Source: Streptomyces sp. SID10853
GTDB lineage: Bacteria > Actinomycetota > Actinomycetes > Streptomycetales > Streptomycetaceae
Assembly: GCF_010548145.1 (NCBI RefSeq)
Contig: NZ_JAAGLN010000016.1
Span: forward strand, 1-53,736
DNA length: 53,736 nt
Direction: 5' to 3'
In this document: positions 34,079-42,645 of the stretch, piece by piece
Layout: every line of letters starts with the position of its first letter
Position numbering within the stretch: position 1 is the stretch's first letter
Position numbers and translations under genes: made by a program
Notes under the pieces: model-generated
Told to the model about the DNA's origin: nothing
What the model saw: the letters and a program-made list of their open reading frames with translations, nothing else
Databases searched by the model: none

Positions 34079-36748
34079 CTACCCGCGCAGTGTGACCGAG
34101 AAGCCGTGTCCCGTGGAGAGGGACGGCGTCTTGACCTGGGTGACTCCGGTGGCCGGGTCCCGGTACCAGCCGGACTTCGCCGCGGCGAACGCCTTCGCGG
34201 AGCCGAGCCGCTGGAGCTTGCCGCCCGCCATGCCCACCCGGGACGGCGCGTTCTTGGCATGCACCGAGAAGGTGTACGAACGGGATGCGGGCTTGCCCGT
34301 GTAACTGCCCTTGCTGGCACCGACCTCGATGGTGGTGGCGCCCCTGCCGTGGGTGGGGGCCTTCACCTGGACGTGCTGGGTGGCCGACGAGCCCTTCGCG
34401 TACTTCCGCGTCACACCGTCGTCCTCGTACAGCGTGTAGTCCGTGGTGCCCTTGGGGTAGATGTCGTAGTCGAGTTCGCTCTTGTTCCGGGTCTCCCAGG
34501 ACGTCGTGCCCTTGGGCCACATCGGCACGATCGAGCCGCCCTTGACGAACAGCGGCAGGGTGTCGAGCGGCGCCTTGTAGCCGTTGACCGTGGTCGGGCC
34601 GTGGTAGGTCTTGCCCGTCCAGTAGTCGGTCCAGGTGCCCTTCGGCAGGTAGATGCCGTTGCGGACGTCGGTGTCGCTGTAGACGGGCGCCACCAGGAAG
34701 TCCGAGCCGGACATGAACTCGTACTTGGCGTCGGCCCCGAGCGTCGCCGGGTCGTCCGGGTACTCCAGCGACAGCGGGCGCACCGCCCCGACACCGGTCT
34801 TCGTGGCGTCCTTGGACAGGGTGTACATGTACGGCAGCAGCCGCTCCTTCAGCTGGAGGTACTTGCGGTTGATGGAGGTGTACGGCTCACCGTCCAGCCA
34901 GGGCTGCTGGTCGTGCGGCTTCTTGGTGGTGATGTCGGTGGCCCAGCCGTCCATCGTCATGATGGCCGGGAGGAACGCCTTCCACTGGAGGTCGCGGGCG
35001 TACATCTTGGGGTCGTGGCTGTAGATCGAGCCGACGTCGCCGGTGTTGTACGCGATCCCGGACAGGGTCGCGCCCGCGTAGGTGGGAATCTGCCAGCGCA
35101 GATAGTCCCAGGAGAGCTTCTGGTCACCGCTCCAGAGCACACCGCAGCGCTGGGCACCGGCCCAGGAGACGGGCAGCCAGACGAAGCCGCGGGCGTCGCT
35201 GTTGTCCTCGATACCGGCCTTGGCCTGGTCGCAGGCGTCGAGCGCCATGCCGTAGCCGTTGCCGACCCAGGCGACGTCCAGCTTGCGGACGCGTACGCCG
35301 GCCTTGGCCTCGTCGGCCTGGTTCGGCAGACCGTCCTGGGTCCAGAGGCCGAGCTGGGTGTGGGTCTTGTTGAGCCCCGCACCGGTCTGCGGCAGGTCCT
35401 CGTAGCCGCAGCCGTAGCCGTCGTTGACCAGCATCCAGCCGAGCGGCATCTGGTTCTGGTCGTAGCCGTCCGCGACCTTGAGGGAGTCCAGGGTGTGGCG
35501 CTCGCCCCGGTTGGCGTTGTGCAGATAGCAGTCGGCGTCGCCGGGCTCCAGACCGTACACCGGCGGCATGAAGGGCTTGCCGACCAGTGAGGTGTACTCG
35601 CCGATGACCTTCTTGGTGTCACCGGTGAAGTAGTAGGCGTCCAGGCGGCGTTCCTGCTGTCCGGTCCTGACCGGTGAGCCGAAGTCGTACACCCCGGCCG
35701 TCATGGTGTTGCGGAAGACGCCGTAGCCGGCGGTGGAGATGTAGAACGGCTGGGAGTTGTTGTAACCGCCCTCGTCCCAGTCGGTGTTGTTGCCGACGTT
35801 CATGACCTGGTCGCGGTGGGAGAAGCTGCCGTTCTGCTCGCCTCCGCCGAAGAACTGCTCCTTGGGCCCGCGTTTCAGGCTCTGCCGCATACCGCCGGAC
35901 GTCCAGCGGAGCGGGTCGGCCTCCGCCCAGATCACCGTACGGTTGTCCGCCTTGTACAGGGCGAGCTTCAGCGGCTTCTTGTAGACGCGCAGCACGACGC
36001 CCTTGGAGCGGATCCCGTAGTAGGAACCGGCGTTGAAGGACGAGGTGTGCGGCTCGGCCTTCGGCTGCTGCTGGATCATGTGGCTGCCCGCGGGACCGGA
36101 GAGGTCGCCGTCGGGGGACGCCTGGAGCCGCATCGTCTCGTCGGTGAAGAACGAGGCGCGGGCCTTCAGAGCGCCGGCCGCGAAGTCGTAGGTCCCGTGT
36201 GAGCCGCTGAAGCCGGTGAGGTTGCCCGCGTCGGTGGACTCGGGCAGATACGCCTTGCCGGTGAAGGAGTTGTTGTGGACGGTGTACGGGACGACCACCA
36301 CGTGGTAGGTGCCCGACGCCTTGGGGATGACCGTCGCCTCGGGGTCGGCGGTCCCGGCGCTCGACGCGACCTCCTTGTTGTCCTTGTCGTAGATGTACAT
36401 GTCGAAGTCGTCGGTGGGGGTCTGCCACTGGATGGAGACCGGGACACCGCCTTCGGGGTTGTCGTCCCACTGGCCCGCCGGCGGGTTCACGGTCAGATCG
36501 AACCGGGCGCACTTGGCCTGGTCCGGGTCGTCGGCCGCCGTACCGCATTTGTCGGGCCCGTCGACGGTGCCCTTGGCGTAGACGGGGCTCTGCCAGGTGA
36601 CGCTCTTCGTCCCGCTGTCGAGGGTCCCCGACGGGGCGGCGGCCGCGTGTGCCTGCGACGCCGGGACGGTCAAGGTGGTGAGGGCGAGTACCAGTGCCGA
36701 CACCGCGGCGGCCGCGCCCTGCCGGGGGCGGGTTCTGAGGATTCGCAA
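34079..36748 (-). CDS. Secreted GH31 family glycoside hydrolase
   Basis: The protein has 889 residues. A TTG start at 36748 is set by GGAGAACACTCC just before it and gives a clean signal peptide (AAAAVSALVLALTTLTVPAS, cleaved near QAHA). An added N-terminal domain (residues about 60-170, FDLTVNPPAGQWDDNPEGG, DDFDMYIYDKD) looks like a beta-sandwich. The GH31 core follows: FFGGGEQNGSFSHRD, YFTGDTKKVIGEYTSLVGKP, putative nucleophile in RKLDVAWVGNGYG, acid/base in GVLWSGDQKLSWDYLRW, then IPTYAGATLSGIAYNTGD. A C-terminal DUF5110-like sheet ends it. The IPTY-G-LSG wording recalls GH31 alpha-N-acetylgalactosaminidases more than classical alpha-glucosidases; this is tentative. Confidence 0.87.
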   Translation of the reverse strand: MRILRTRPRQGAAAAVSALVLALTTLTVPASQAHAAAAPSGTLDSGTKSVTWQSPVYAKGTVDGPDKCGTAADDPDQAKCARFDLTVNPPAGQWDDNPEGGVPVSIQWQTPTDDFDMYIYDKDNKEVASSAGTADPEATVIPKASGTYHVVVVPYTVHNNSFTGKAYLPESTDAGNLTGFSGSHGTYDFAAGALKARASFFTDETMRLQASPDGDLSGPAGSHMIQQQPKAEPHTSSFNAGSYYGIRSKGVVLRVYKKPLKLALYKADNRTVIWAEADPLRWTSGGMRQSLKRGPKEQFFGGGEQNGSFSHRDQVMNVGNNTDWDEGGYNNSQPFYISTAGYGVFRNTMTAGVYDFGSPVRTGQQERRLDAYYFTGDTKKVIGEYTSLVGKPFMPPVYGLEPGDADCYLHNANRGERHTLDSLKVADGYDQNQMPLGWMLVNDGYGCGYEDLPQTGAGLNKTHTQLGLWTQDGLPNQADEAKAGVRVRKLDVAWVGNGYGMALDACDQAKAGIEDNSDARGFVWLPVSWAGAQRCGVLWSGDQKLSWDYLRWQIPTYAGATLSGIAYNTGDVGSIYSHDPKMYARDLQWKAFLPAIMTMDGWATDITTKKPHDQQPWLDGEPYTSINRKYLQLKERLLPYMYTLSKDATKTGVGAVRPLSLEYPDDPATLGADAKYEFMSGSDFLVAPVYSDTDVRNGIYLPKGTWTDYWTGKTYHGPTTVNGYKAPLDTLPLFVKGGSIVPMWPKGTTSWETRNKSELDYDIYPKGTTDYTLYEDDGVTRKYAKGSSATQHVQVKAPTHGRGATTIEVGASKGSYTGKPASRSYTFSVHAKNAPSRVGMAGGKLQRLGSAKAFAAAKSGWYRDPATGVTQVKTPSLSTGHGFSVTLRG

Positions 36749-36829
36749 GGAGTGTTCTCCGTTCGTACCGAACAGCAAAATGTGCAATGCCTGCGCAGAC
36801 ATGCTTGGAACACTGGAAATTCGAGCATC

Positions 36830-36859
36830 ACAATTCACCTTGGGGTCAGTACATGTCAA
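36830..36859 (-). promoter_or_regulatory. Promoter candidate for the GH31 gene
   Basis: On the - strand a perfect TTGACA (36859-36854) is followed after 18 bp by AATTGT (36835-36830), a weak -10. It lies about 80 bp before the TTG start. Confidence 0.45.
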
Positions 36860-37017
36860 CGTTTCGGCGCGATCCACCCCCCTCGCGCAGGGCTGCCCCC
36901 GGCCTGCCGTCACCCTCGCCGACGGCGCCGCGGAACACCGCCCGGCTCGCTCAAATAGCCCCTTATTCAACAGAGTTGGAGAAACACCGGCCATCTCCCC
37001 CACTTTTTGCACAACTC

Positions 37018-37070
37018 TTGACGTGGCGCACGCCCGGAGGAACGATCCAACCCATCAGAGAGCGCTCCCA
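37018..37070 (+). promoter_or_regulatory. Promoter with near-perfect CebR-like box for the beta-helix gene
   Basis: TTGACG (37018-37023), 17 bp and AACGAT (37041-37046) form a plausible promoter. Immediately downstream, 37058-37069 reads GAGAGCGCTCCC, eleven of twelve bases of the GGGAGCGCTCCC LacI/CebR palindrome, followed by A as in the CebR consensus. An operator at the transcription start fits sugar-responsive repression of a secreted glycan enzyme. Confidence 0.6.
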
Positions 37071-37134
37071 GACACTTTCGCTCTTCACTTCTTGAAGGCT
37101 CACCGTTGAGCCACCAACTGCGGGAGATTTCCCC

Positions 37135-38889
37135 ATGCTTGTTCCCCCCACGGCACGCAGGAGAAGGATGTCGGTGGTGGCGGCGGCCGCACTCGCCGCC
37201 GCCCTCCTCGTCGTCGCCCCGTCGAAGTCGCACGCCGCCGATCTGCCGGGCGGCGGCGACCTCGGACCGAACGTGCACGTCTTCGACCCGTCCACGCCCG
37301 ACATCCAGGGCCAGCTCGACTCGGTGTTCAAGCAACAGGAGTCGGCACAGTTCGGCACCGGCAGGGACGCCTTCTTCTTCAAGCCGGGCACCTACAGCAA
37401 CATCAACGCCCAGCTCGGCTTCTACACCTCGATCGCCGGTCTCGGCCTTTCACCCGACGACACCAACATCAACGGCGATGTCACCGTGGACGCGGGCTGG
37501 TTCAACGGGAACGCCACCCAGAACTTCTGGCGCTCGGCGGAGAACCTGGCCCTCACCCCGGCCAACGGGACCGACCGCTGGGCCGTCGCCCAGGCAGCCC
37601 CGTTCCGCCGGATGCACGTCAAGGGCGGGCTCAACCTCGCCCCCGACGGTTACGGCTGGGCCAGCGGCGGCTATATCGCCGACAGCAAGATCGACGGGAC
37701 GGTCAGCCCGTACTCGCAGCAGCAGTGGTACACCCGGGACAGCTCGGTCGGCGGCTGGGCCAACGGCGTCTGGAACATGGTGTTCTCGGGCGTGCAGGGC
37801 GCACCCGCACAGGGCTTCCCCGACCCCACGTACACCACCCTGGACACCACCCCGGTCTCCCGGGAGAAGCCGTTCCTGTACCTGGACGGCAACGACTACA
37901 AGGTGTTCACACCGGACAAGCGCACCAACGCCAGCGGCACCACCTGGGGAAACGGCGCGCCGAAGGGTGAGTCGATTCCGCTGGACCAGTTCTACGTGGT
38001 CAAGCCGGGCGCGACCGCTGCGACCATCAACCAGGCGCTGGACCAGGGGCTCAACCTCCTCTTCACGCCCGGGATCTACCACCTCGACCAGACCATCGAC
38101 GTGAAGCGGGCCAACACGGTGGTGCTGGGTCTCGGATACGCGACGCTGGTCCCCGACAACGGGGTGACGGCGATGAAGGTCGCCGACGTGGACGGCGTCA
38201 AGCTGGCCGGCCTGCTGATCGACGCGGGCACCACCAACTCGGACACGCTGCTCCAGGTCGGCCCGGAGGGCTCGTCCGCCGACCACTCGGCCAATCCGAC
38301 CACCGTGCAGGACGTCTTCGTCCGGATCGGCGGCGCGGGGCCCGGCAAGGCCACCACCAGCATGGAGATCAACAGCAACGACACCATCGTCGACCACACC
38401 TGGCTCTGGCGTGCCGACCACGGTGACGGCGTCGGCTGGGACACCAACAGAGCCGACTACGGGCTCACCGTCAACGGCGACAACGTGCTGGCCACCGGGC
38501 TGTTCGTCGAGCACTTCAACAAGTACGACGTCCAGTGGAACGGCGAGAACGGCAAGACGATCTTCTTCCAGAACGAGAAGGCGTACGACGCCCCCGACCA
38601 GGCCGCGGTCCAGGACGGTGACACCAAGGGGTACGCCGCTTACAAGGTCGCCGACTCGGTGAACACCCATGAGGGCTGGGGTCTCGGCAGCTACTGCAAC
38701 TTCACCGCGGATCCGACCATCCAGCAGGACCACGGATTCGCCGCGCCCGACAAGGCGGGGGTGAAGTTCCACGATCTGCTGGTCGTGTCGCTCGGCGGGA
38801 AGGGCCAGTACAACCACGTCATCAACAACACCGGCTCCGCCACATCGGGAACATCGACCGTGCCCTCCACGGTCGTCTCGTACCCGTGA
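37135..38889 (+). CDS. Secreted right-handed beta-helix protein, GH55-like or unknown glycan enzyme
   Basis: The protein has 584 residues. The signal peptide is MLVPPTARRRRMSVVAAAAL and runs to KSHAAD. The mature part has repeated short strands typical of a parallel beta-helix: GVTAMKVADVDGVKLAGLLI, TMEINSNDTIVDHTWLWR-like (MEINSNDTIVDHTWLWRADH), YGLTVNGDNVLATGLFVEH. Two halves are visible (residues about 80-200 and 300-480), as in double beta-helix glycanases such as GH55, but the GDG-TDDT opening of classical GH55 is missing. Homologues are often annotated loosely as adenylyl cyclase or coagulation-factor-like, which the sequence does not support. Surrounding GH31 and GH71 genes suggest a glycan substrate. 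ATG 37135 has GGGAG eight bases upstream. Confidence 0.75.
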   Translation: MLVPPTARRRRMSVVAAAALAAALLVVAPSKSHAADLPGGGDLGPNVHVFDPSTPDIQGQLDSVFKQQESAQFGTGRDAFFFKPGTYSNINAQLGFYTSIAGLGLSPDDTNINGDVTVDAGWFNGNATQNFWRSAENLALTPANGTDRWAVAQAAPFRRMHVKGGLNLAPDGYGWASGGYIADSKIDGTVSPYSQQQWYTRDSSVGGWANGVWNMVFSGVQGAPAQGFPDPTYTTLDTTPVSREKPFLYLDGNDYKVFTPDKRTNASGTTWGNGAPKGESIPLDQFYVVKPGATAATINQALDQGLNLLFTPGIYHLDQTIDVKRANTVVLGLGYATLVPDNGVTAMKVADVDGVKLAGLLIDAGTTNSDTLLQVGPEGSSADHSANPTTVQDVFVRIGGAGPGKATTSMEINSNDTIVDHTWLWRADHGDGVGWDTNRADYGLTVNGDNVLATGLFVEHFNKYDVQWNGENGKTIFFQNEKAYDAPDQAAVQDGDTKGYAAYKVADSVNTHEGWGLGSYCNFTADPTIQQDHGFAAPDKAGVKFHDLLVVSLGGKGQYNHVINNTGSATSGTSTVPSTVVSYP

Positions 38890-38986
38890 GGTCAGCCGCG
38901 CGAGATCCGGCCCCGTGAGTTCCGGCCAGTGAGATCCCGCAGGTGAGATTCGGACAGTGAGACCGAGACGAGGAGCGGCCGCCCGC
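38890..38986. repeat. Degenerate GTGAG repeats between convergent genes
   Basis: GTGAGATCC-like units (GTGAGTTCCGG, GTGAGATCCCG, GTGAGATTCGG, GTGAGACCGAG) follow one another about every 14-16 bp. There is no gene and no strong hairpin. Confidence 0.5.
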
Positions 38987-40594
38987 TCAGGGCATGTCGG
39001 GGCGGCCGCTGCTCGCCGCGTAGTACTGGAGGTCCTGGACCCGGACCTGGCTCCGTACCGGGTGGCGCGAGGTCACCTCCGCCACCGTCCGGCCGTCCCT
39101 GCGGACGGTCGCCGCGCTCCATCCGGTGTGCAGCGGCACCAGAGTGGCCCTGACCCCGGCCGGCACCGGGTGGCTCCTGCGGTCGGTCCCGACCACGGTG
39201 TCCAGGTCGGCGGGCGCGGTCAGGAAGGTCAGCGCCTCCACCGCGTCACGTGGGGCAGCCGTCCCGGCGCGCGGGCTCATCAGCTTCCGCTGCCCGCCGG
39301 GGACGGGCCGGGCCCCGGCGAACTGCACCCGCGAGGTCAGATAGACCGTGTCACGCACGATCCTCGGCCACTGCCCCGTCTTGAAGCGGGTCAGGTAGTA
39401 CGAGGACAGATCGAGGTAGACGTATCCGTTGTGCAGCGACGGCGCGAACTGGCTGCCCTCCGAGTAGTCGTTCCAGGTGGTCAGCTGGACCCAGTCGGCG
39501 CCGTCGTCGATCGCGTGGCCCCAGCCCTCCCGCAGCGTCGCCGTGTTGCCCGCCTCGTCGTACACCCCCTGGTTGGGCCGGGCGTCCTGCACCGAGACCG
39601 GCTGCATCCACGTCTTGCCCAGCCGGTGCGCCCGGGACACATCGGCGGCGGCGCCCGCCTGTGCGGTGTAGCTGCGGTTCCCCCACTCCGAGAAGCCGTA
39701 GCTGATGGGCGCGAACCGGTCGGCGTTCGCGGTGAAGTCCAGGAACAGCGGGACCAGGGCCGTCCGGATGCCGTGGTGGGTGCGCAGCCGCGTCGTCAGC
39801 TGCGACCACCAGCCCGGATCGTGCGCCTCCGCCTTGAAGGGCGAGATCACCAGCCGCCCGTCGCCGAGCCGGTGGGCGGCCGGTGAGGCCGCCAGCCCCG
39901 CCAGGGCGTCGGCGAGCGTCGCGGGGTCGGTGTGCAGTGACGTCATGTCCGGCATCAGCATGATCCGGAAGCCGGGCGCGGCCGAAGCGGCCGCCCTGAG
40001 CAGGAGGTTGACCCGTTCCCAGTTCGGTCCGGTCAGCGCGAGGATGTCGACGCTGAACCCGTCGATGCCCGCGGCCCTGGCCGTACGGACCTCCTGCTGG
40101 AGGTTGGCGAGCTGCCAGTCGCCGCTCCGGGGCGCGACGGGCAGCGGCCGGTCCCGCAACAGCCCGCCGTACAGGGCGTGTTTGCCGTGCTCGCCGCGCG
40201 CGGTGAGGTAGTTGCGTGTGTAGTAGTCCTGCGCGGCCGGCTTGTTGTCCAGGGACAGCGGATACGGCGTGAAGTAGTGCGCGAACACCAGGTGGTGGCC
40301 GCCGCGCAGCGTCGCCGGTGCGGGCAGGTCGAAGGGCAGTTCCTTGCCGGTGACGCGCTGCGGCCGAGGGGTGAGGGCTCCGGCGCGGTCCGCCGGGTCC
40401 TGCGCGGAGGGTGCGGCCGCGGGTGTCCCGCCCGCGGGGCCGCCGTCCGTCCCGAAGGGCGACCAGGCCATTCCGCTGCCGGCCAGCAGACAGATCAGCA
40501 GCAGACCGATACCGAAGGCCCCCGGCAGCAGGACGCGCCGCCCGGTGACTCTGCGGCGGTGGTGCGCCCACGGTCGTACCGGCGCTTGGGCCAT
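38987..40594 (-). CDS. GH71 family protein (alpha-1,3-glucanase type), membrane-anchored or secreted
   Basis: The protein has 535 residues. The N-terminus has basic HHRRRVTGRR and then a single TM/signal helix (GAFGIGLLLICLLAG), followed by a Pro/Ala linker. The GH71-like barrel starts HHLVFAHYFTPYPLSLDNKP; AGIDGFSVDILAL, GFRIMLMPDMTSLH and WVQLTTWNDYSEGSQF are family landmarks, the last with the conserved Asp/Glu. Characterised GH71 enzymes are endo-alpha-1,3-glucanases (mutanases) acting on fungal walls. ATG 40594 is preceded by GGAAGGAA at five bases. Its location beside GH31 and an exopolysaccharide locus could mean prey-wall degradation or trimming of the cell's own polymer. Confidence 0.83.
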   Translation of the reverse strand: MAQAPVRPWAHHRRRVTGRRVLLPGAFGIGLLLICLLAGSGMAWSPFGTDGGPAGGTPAAAPSAQDPADRAGALTPRPQRVTGKELPFDLPAPATLRGGHHLVFAHYFTPYPLSLDNKPAAQDYYTRNYLTARGEHGKHALYGGLLRDRPLPVAPRSGDWQLANLQQEVRTARAAGIDGFSVDILALTGPNWERVNLLLRAAASAAPGFRIMLMPDMTSLHTDPATLADALAGLAASPAAHRLGDGRLVISPFKAEAHDPGWWSQLTTRLRTHHGIRTALVPLFLDFTANADRFAPISYGFSEWGNRSYTAQAGAAADVSRAHRLGKTWMQPVSVQDARPNQGVYDEAGNTATLREGWGHAIDDGADWVQLTTWNDYSEGSQFAPSLHNGYVYLDLSSYYLTRFKTGQWPRIVRDTVYLTSRVQFAGARPVPGGQRKLMSPRAGTAAPRDAVEALTFLTAPADLDTVVGTDRRSHPVPAGVRATLVPLHTGWSAATVRRDGRTVAEVTSRHPVRSQVRVQDLQYYAASSGRPDMP

Positions 40595-40951
40595 CGTCGT
40601 TCCTTCCCGGAAAGCCGCCCGCAGTACGGGGGTTGGGCAGTAGTAGAACCGAAATGCGGCTTCGGGACAACAGGGGCCCGGGCCGGACGGAGCCGTACGC
40701 CGCCGCCCCGCGCCCACGGCCGTCCGGTGCTTGTCCGGCGTGACCAGCGGCGCAGCCCGCCGAGGCCGCCCCTCCGCATCACGTACCGCGGAAGATGCCC
40801 GCCCCGGCGCCCTGTCGTTCGCACGCGTGGCCGCCGGGTGAACCCGGATACGGGCAGCGGCGCTCCCGGAAGCCCCCGAGGCGGAATTGCACGAGGTCAC
40901 CACCACTTCGCCACATCGTCTCCCGATCGATGCGGGGCCAATCGGTCGCAA
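40595..40951. other. Gap upstream of the GH71 gene
   Basis: About 350 bp without a credible gene. The first 100 bp would carry the leftward GH71 promoter, but no consensus hexamers stand out. The remainder is GC-rich DNA with no recognisable motif. Confidence 0.4.
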
Positions 40952-40965
40952 CGTTTACGTAAACG
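40952..40965. promoter_or_regulatory. 14-bp perfect palindrome upstream of the exopolysaccharide operon
   Basis: CGTTTACGTAAACG is fully palindromic, AT-rich for this genome, and ends 3 bp before a -35-like TTGTGC (40969-40974), with TACTGT (40991-40996) as -10. It has the look of a LacI/GalR-type or other dimeric regulator site. Confidence 0.55.
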
Positions 40966-41012
40966 GCATTGTGCTACCTGGAGTTTGTCGTACTGTCCCT
41001 GTTGCGACTCCA

Positions 41013-41038
41013 GTTCGTCGATCGGGGAATCGACGAAC
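41013..41038 (+). promoter_or_regulatory. Perfect hairpin in the exopolysaccharide leader
   Basis: GTTCGTCGAT (41013-41022) and ATCGACGAAC (41029-41038) form a 10-bp stem with a 6-base loop, within the presumed 5' leader, 34 bases before the ATG. It could be an operator in DNA or a translational/attenuation hairpin in RNA. Confidence 0.5.
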
Positions 41039-41072
41039 AGGACGAACCAGTCAACACGTGCCGGGGGGGTAC

Positions 41073-42548
41073 ATGTGGCATGTCCGAACGCCTGAGACAA
41101 GTGCGTCCGACATCAGCACGTCATCAGGCGCGATCCCGCACGGGATGCGCCTGAAAGCACCGTGGTACTTACCGACAGCGCTGCTCGCCGACACCGCGGC
41201 GACAGCACTGCCGGTGACTCTGGCCCTCCGCGCCCAGGGACAGCCGTACGCGCTCCGCTCGGCCGCCGTCACCGCGGTCACCTGGCTCGGGGTGCAGGCG
41301 TTCAGGCACCGCTACACCAAGCGCGCCCTGGGTGAGTCCAGGGGCGCCCTGCCCGTCCTGCACGACTGGCTGATCCTACTGGGCGTGCTGGCAGTGATCC
41401 GCAGCGCGGCCGAGCTCCACCACCCGCCGCTGCTCTGCCTGTTGGTGCTCCTCCCCGCCCTGCTGGCGGCGCTGGTCTGCCGGCGGGCCACCTACCGCCA
41501 TCTCACGGCGGCGCGCCACAAGGCCCAGGTCGTCACCCGGGTGCTGGTGGTCGGCGAGCCGACCGCGGCGGGCGATGTGGCCGGTCATCTGGCCGGCCGC
41601 ACCGACCATCCGTACGTCGTGGTCGGCATCGTGGCGGTCGGCGCCGGTCCGGTGGACGGCGGCTCACGGCTGGCGGGCCGGCTTGCGCCGCACGCCCCGG
41701 CGGTCACCGCCGACGACACCGTGCCGCTGCTGGGCGCCGCCCGCCAGCTGGCCGCCGATGTCGTGCTGGTCGCGCCCGGTGCGGGCATGGCGGGCGAGAG
41801 GTTACGGCGGCTGTCCTGGGCACTGCACGATGCCGGGGTCGAACTGGCCCTGGCCCCAGGGCTGGTGGAGATCTCCGTCAAGCGGATGGAGCCCTCGTCG
41901 GCGGCCGGGATGGCGCTGCTGCGGATCGTGCCGCCGGTGCGGCGTGGCGCCCAGCCGGTGCTGAAGTCCGTCGTGGACCGGGTGGGCGCCGGGCTGGGAC
42001 TGCTGCTGCTCTCGCCGCTCTTCGTGGTGATAGCCCTGGTGGTCGGGGTGAGTTCGGCGGGCCCCGTCTTCTACCGGCAGCGGCGGATCGGGCAGGGCGG
42101 CACCCCGTTCGTCATGTGGAAGTTCCGCACGATGCGGCTGGACGCGGATGCCCGCAAGGCCGAGCTGGCATCGGCGAACGAGACCGACGGGCCGATGTTC
42201 AAGATGCGGCGCGACCCCCGGGTCACCCGGGCAGGACGGTTGCTGCGCCGCACCTCGCTCGACGAACTCCCCCAGCTCATCAATGTGTTACTGGGTGTCA
42301 TGTCCCTGGTCGGTCCACGGCCGCCGCTGCCCGAGGAGGCCGCGCTCTACAACGAGACGGAGGCCAGGCGGCTGGCCGTGCGACCCGGGATGACCGGGCT
42401 CTGGCAGGTCAGCGGCCGCTCCGACCTCTCCTGGGACGAGACCGTCCAGCTCGATCTCCAGTACGTCGACAACTGGTCGTTCACCAGCGACGTCGATGTG
42501 ATGGCCCGTACGCTCCGCGCCGTGGTCGACGGCCGCGGTGCGTACTGA
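41073..42548 (+). CDS. Exopolysaccharide biosynthesis polyprenyl glycosylphosphotransferase
   Basis: The protein has 491 residues. The N-terminal half has four to five TM helices (YLPTALLADTAATALPVTLA, LHDWLILLGVLAVIRSAAEL) and a CoA-binding-like Rossmann part (VVTRVLVVGEPTAAGDVAGH). After TM5 (GLGLLLLSPLFVVIALVVG) comes the WbaP/WcaJ catalytic domain: GPVFYRQRRIGQGGTPFVMW, KFRTMRLDAD, RRTSLDELPQLINVLLG, SLVGPRPPLPEE and RPGMTGLWQVSGRSDLSWDE. It primes EPS repeat-unit synthesis by putting a hexose-1-phosphate on undecaprenyl phosphate. Codons 244 (41802-41804) and 406 (42288-42290) are TTA, so full expression should need the bldA tRNA. Start ATG 41073 follows a G-run. Confidence 0.93.
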   Translation: MWHVRTPETSASDISTSSGAIPHGMRLKAPWYLPTALLADTAATALPVTLALRAQGQPYALRSAAVTAVTWLGVQAFRHRYTKRALGESRGALPVLHDWLILLGVLAVIRSAAELHHPPLLCLLVLLPALLAALVCRRATYRHLTAARHKAQVVTRVLVVGEPTAAGDVAGHLAGRTDHPYVVVGIVAVGAGPVDGGSRLAGRLAPHAPAVTADDTVPLLGAARQLAADVVLVAPGAGMAGERLRRLSWALHDAGVELALAPGLVEISVKRMEPSSAAGMALLRIVPPVRRGAQPVLKSVVDRVGAGLGLLLLSPLFVVIALVVGVSSAGPVFYRQRRIGQGGTPFVMWKFRTMRLDADARKAELASANETDGPMFKMRRDPRVTRAGRLLRRTSLDELPQLINVLLGVMSLVGPRPPLPEEAALYNETEARRLAVRPGMTGLWQVSGRSDLSWDETVQLDLQYVDNWSFTSDVDVMARTLRAVVDGRGAY

Positions 42549-42605
42549 CCGGCCGCCGTCCGTGCCGAACCGGACCGCGGCGCACCGGCCGCCGCCCACT
42601 CGGGT

Positions 42606-42621
42606 CCGGGTCCGGACCCGG
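42606..42621. terminator. Terminator candidate between convergent genes
   Basis: CCGGGTCCGGACCCGG is a perfect 16-bp palindrome, embedded in further GGGTCC/GGACCC repeats, in the 97-bp gap where the sugar transferase and GDP-fucose synthase genes converge. Confidence 0.5.
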
Positions 42622-42645
42622 CCCCGGACCCTGGTGTGCCCGCCG

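Larger units (their letters stand above)
36749..37134. other. Divergent intergenic region between GH31 and beta-helix genes
   Basis: This 386-bp region holds no gene. It contains GTTCG-TAC-CGAAC (36761-36773), a short inverted repeat just before the GH31 start; a leftward promoter candidate; and a rightward promoter with a CebR-like box, both listed separately. It is noticeably AT-richer than the flanks. Confidence 0.6.
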
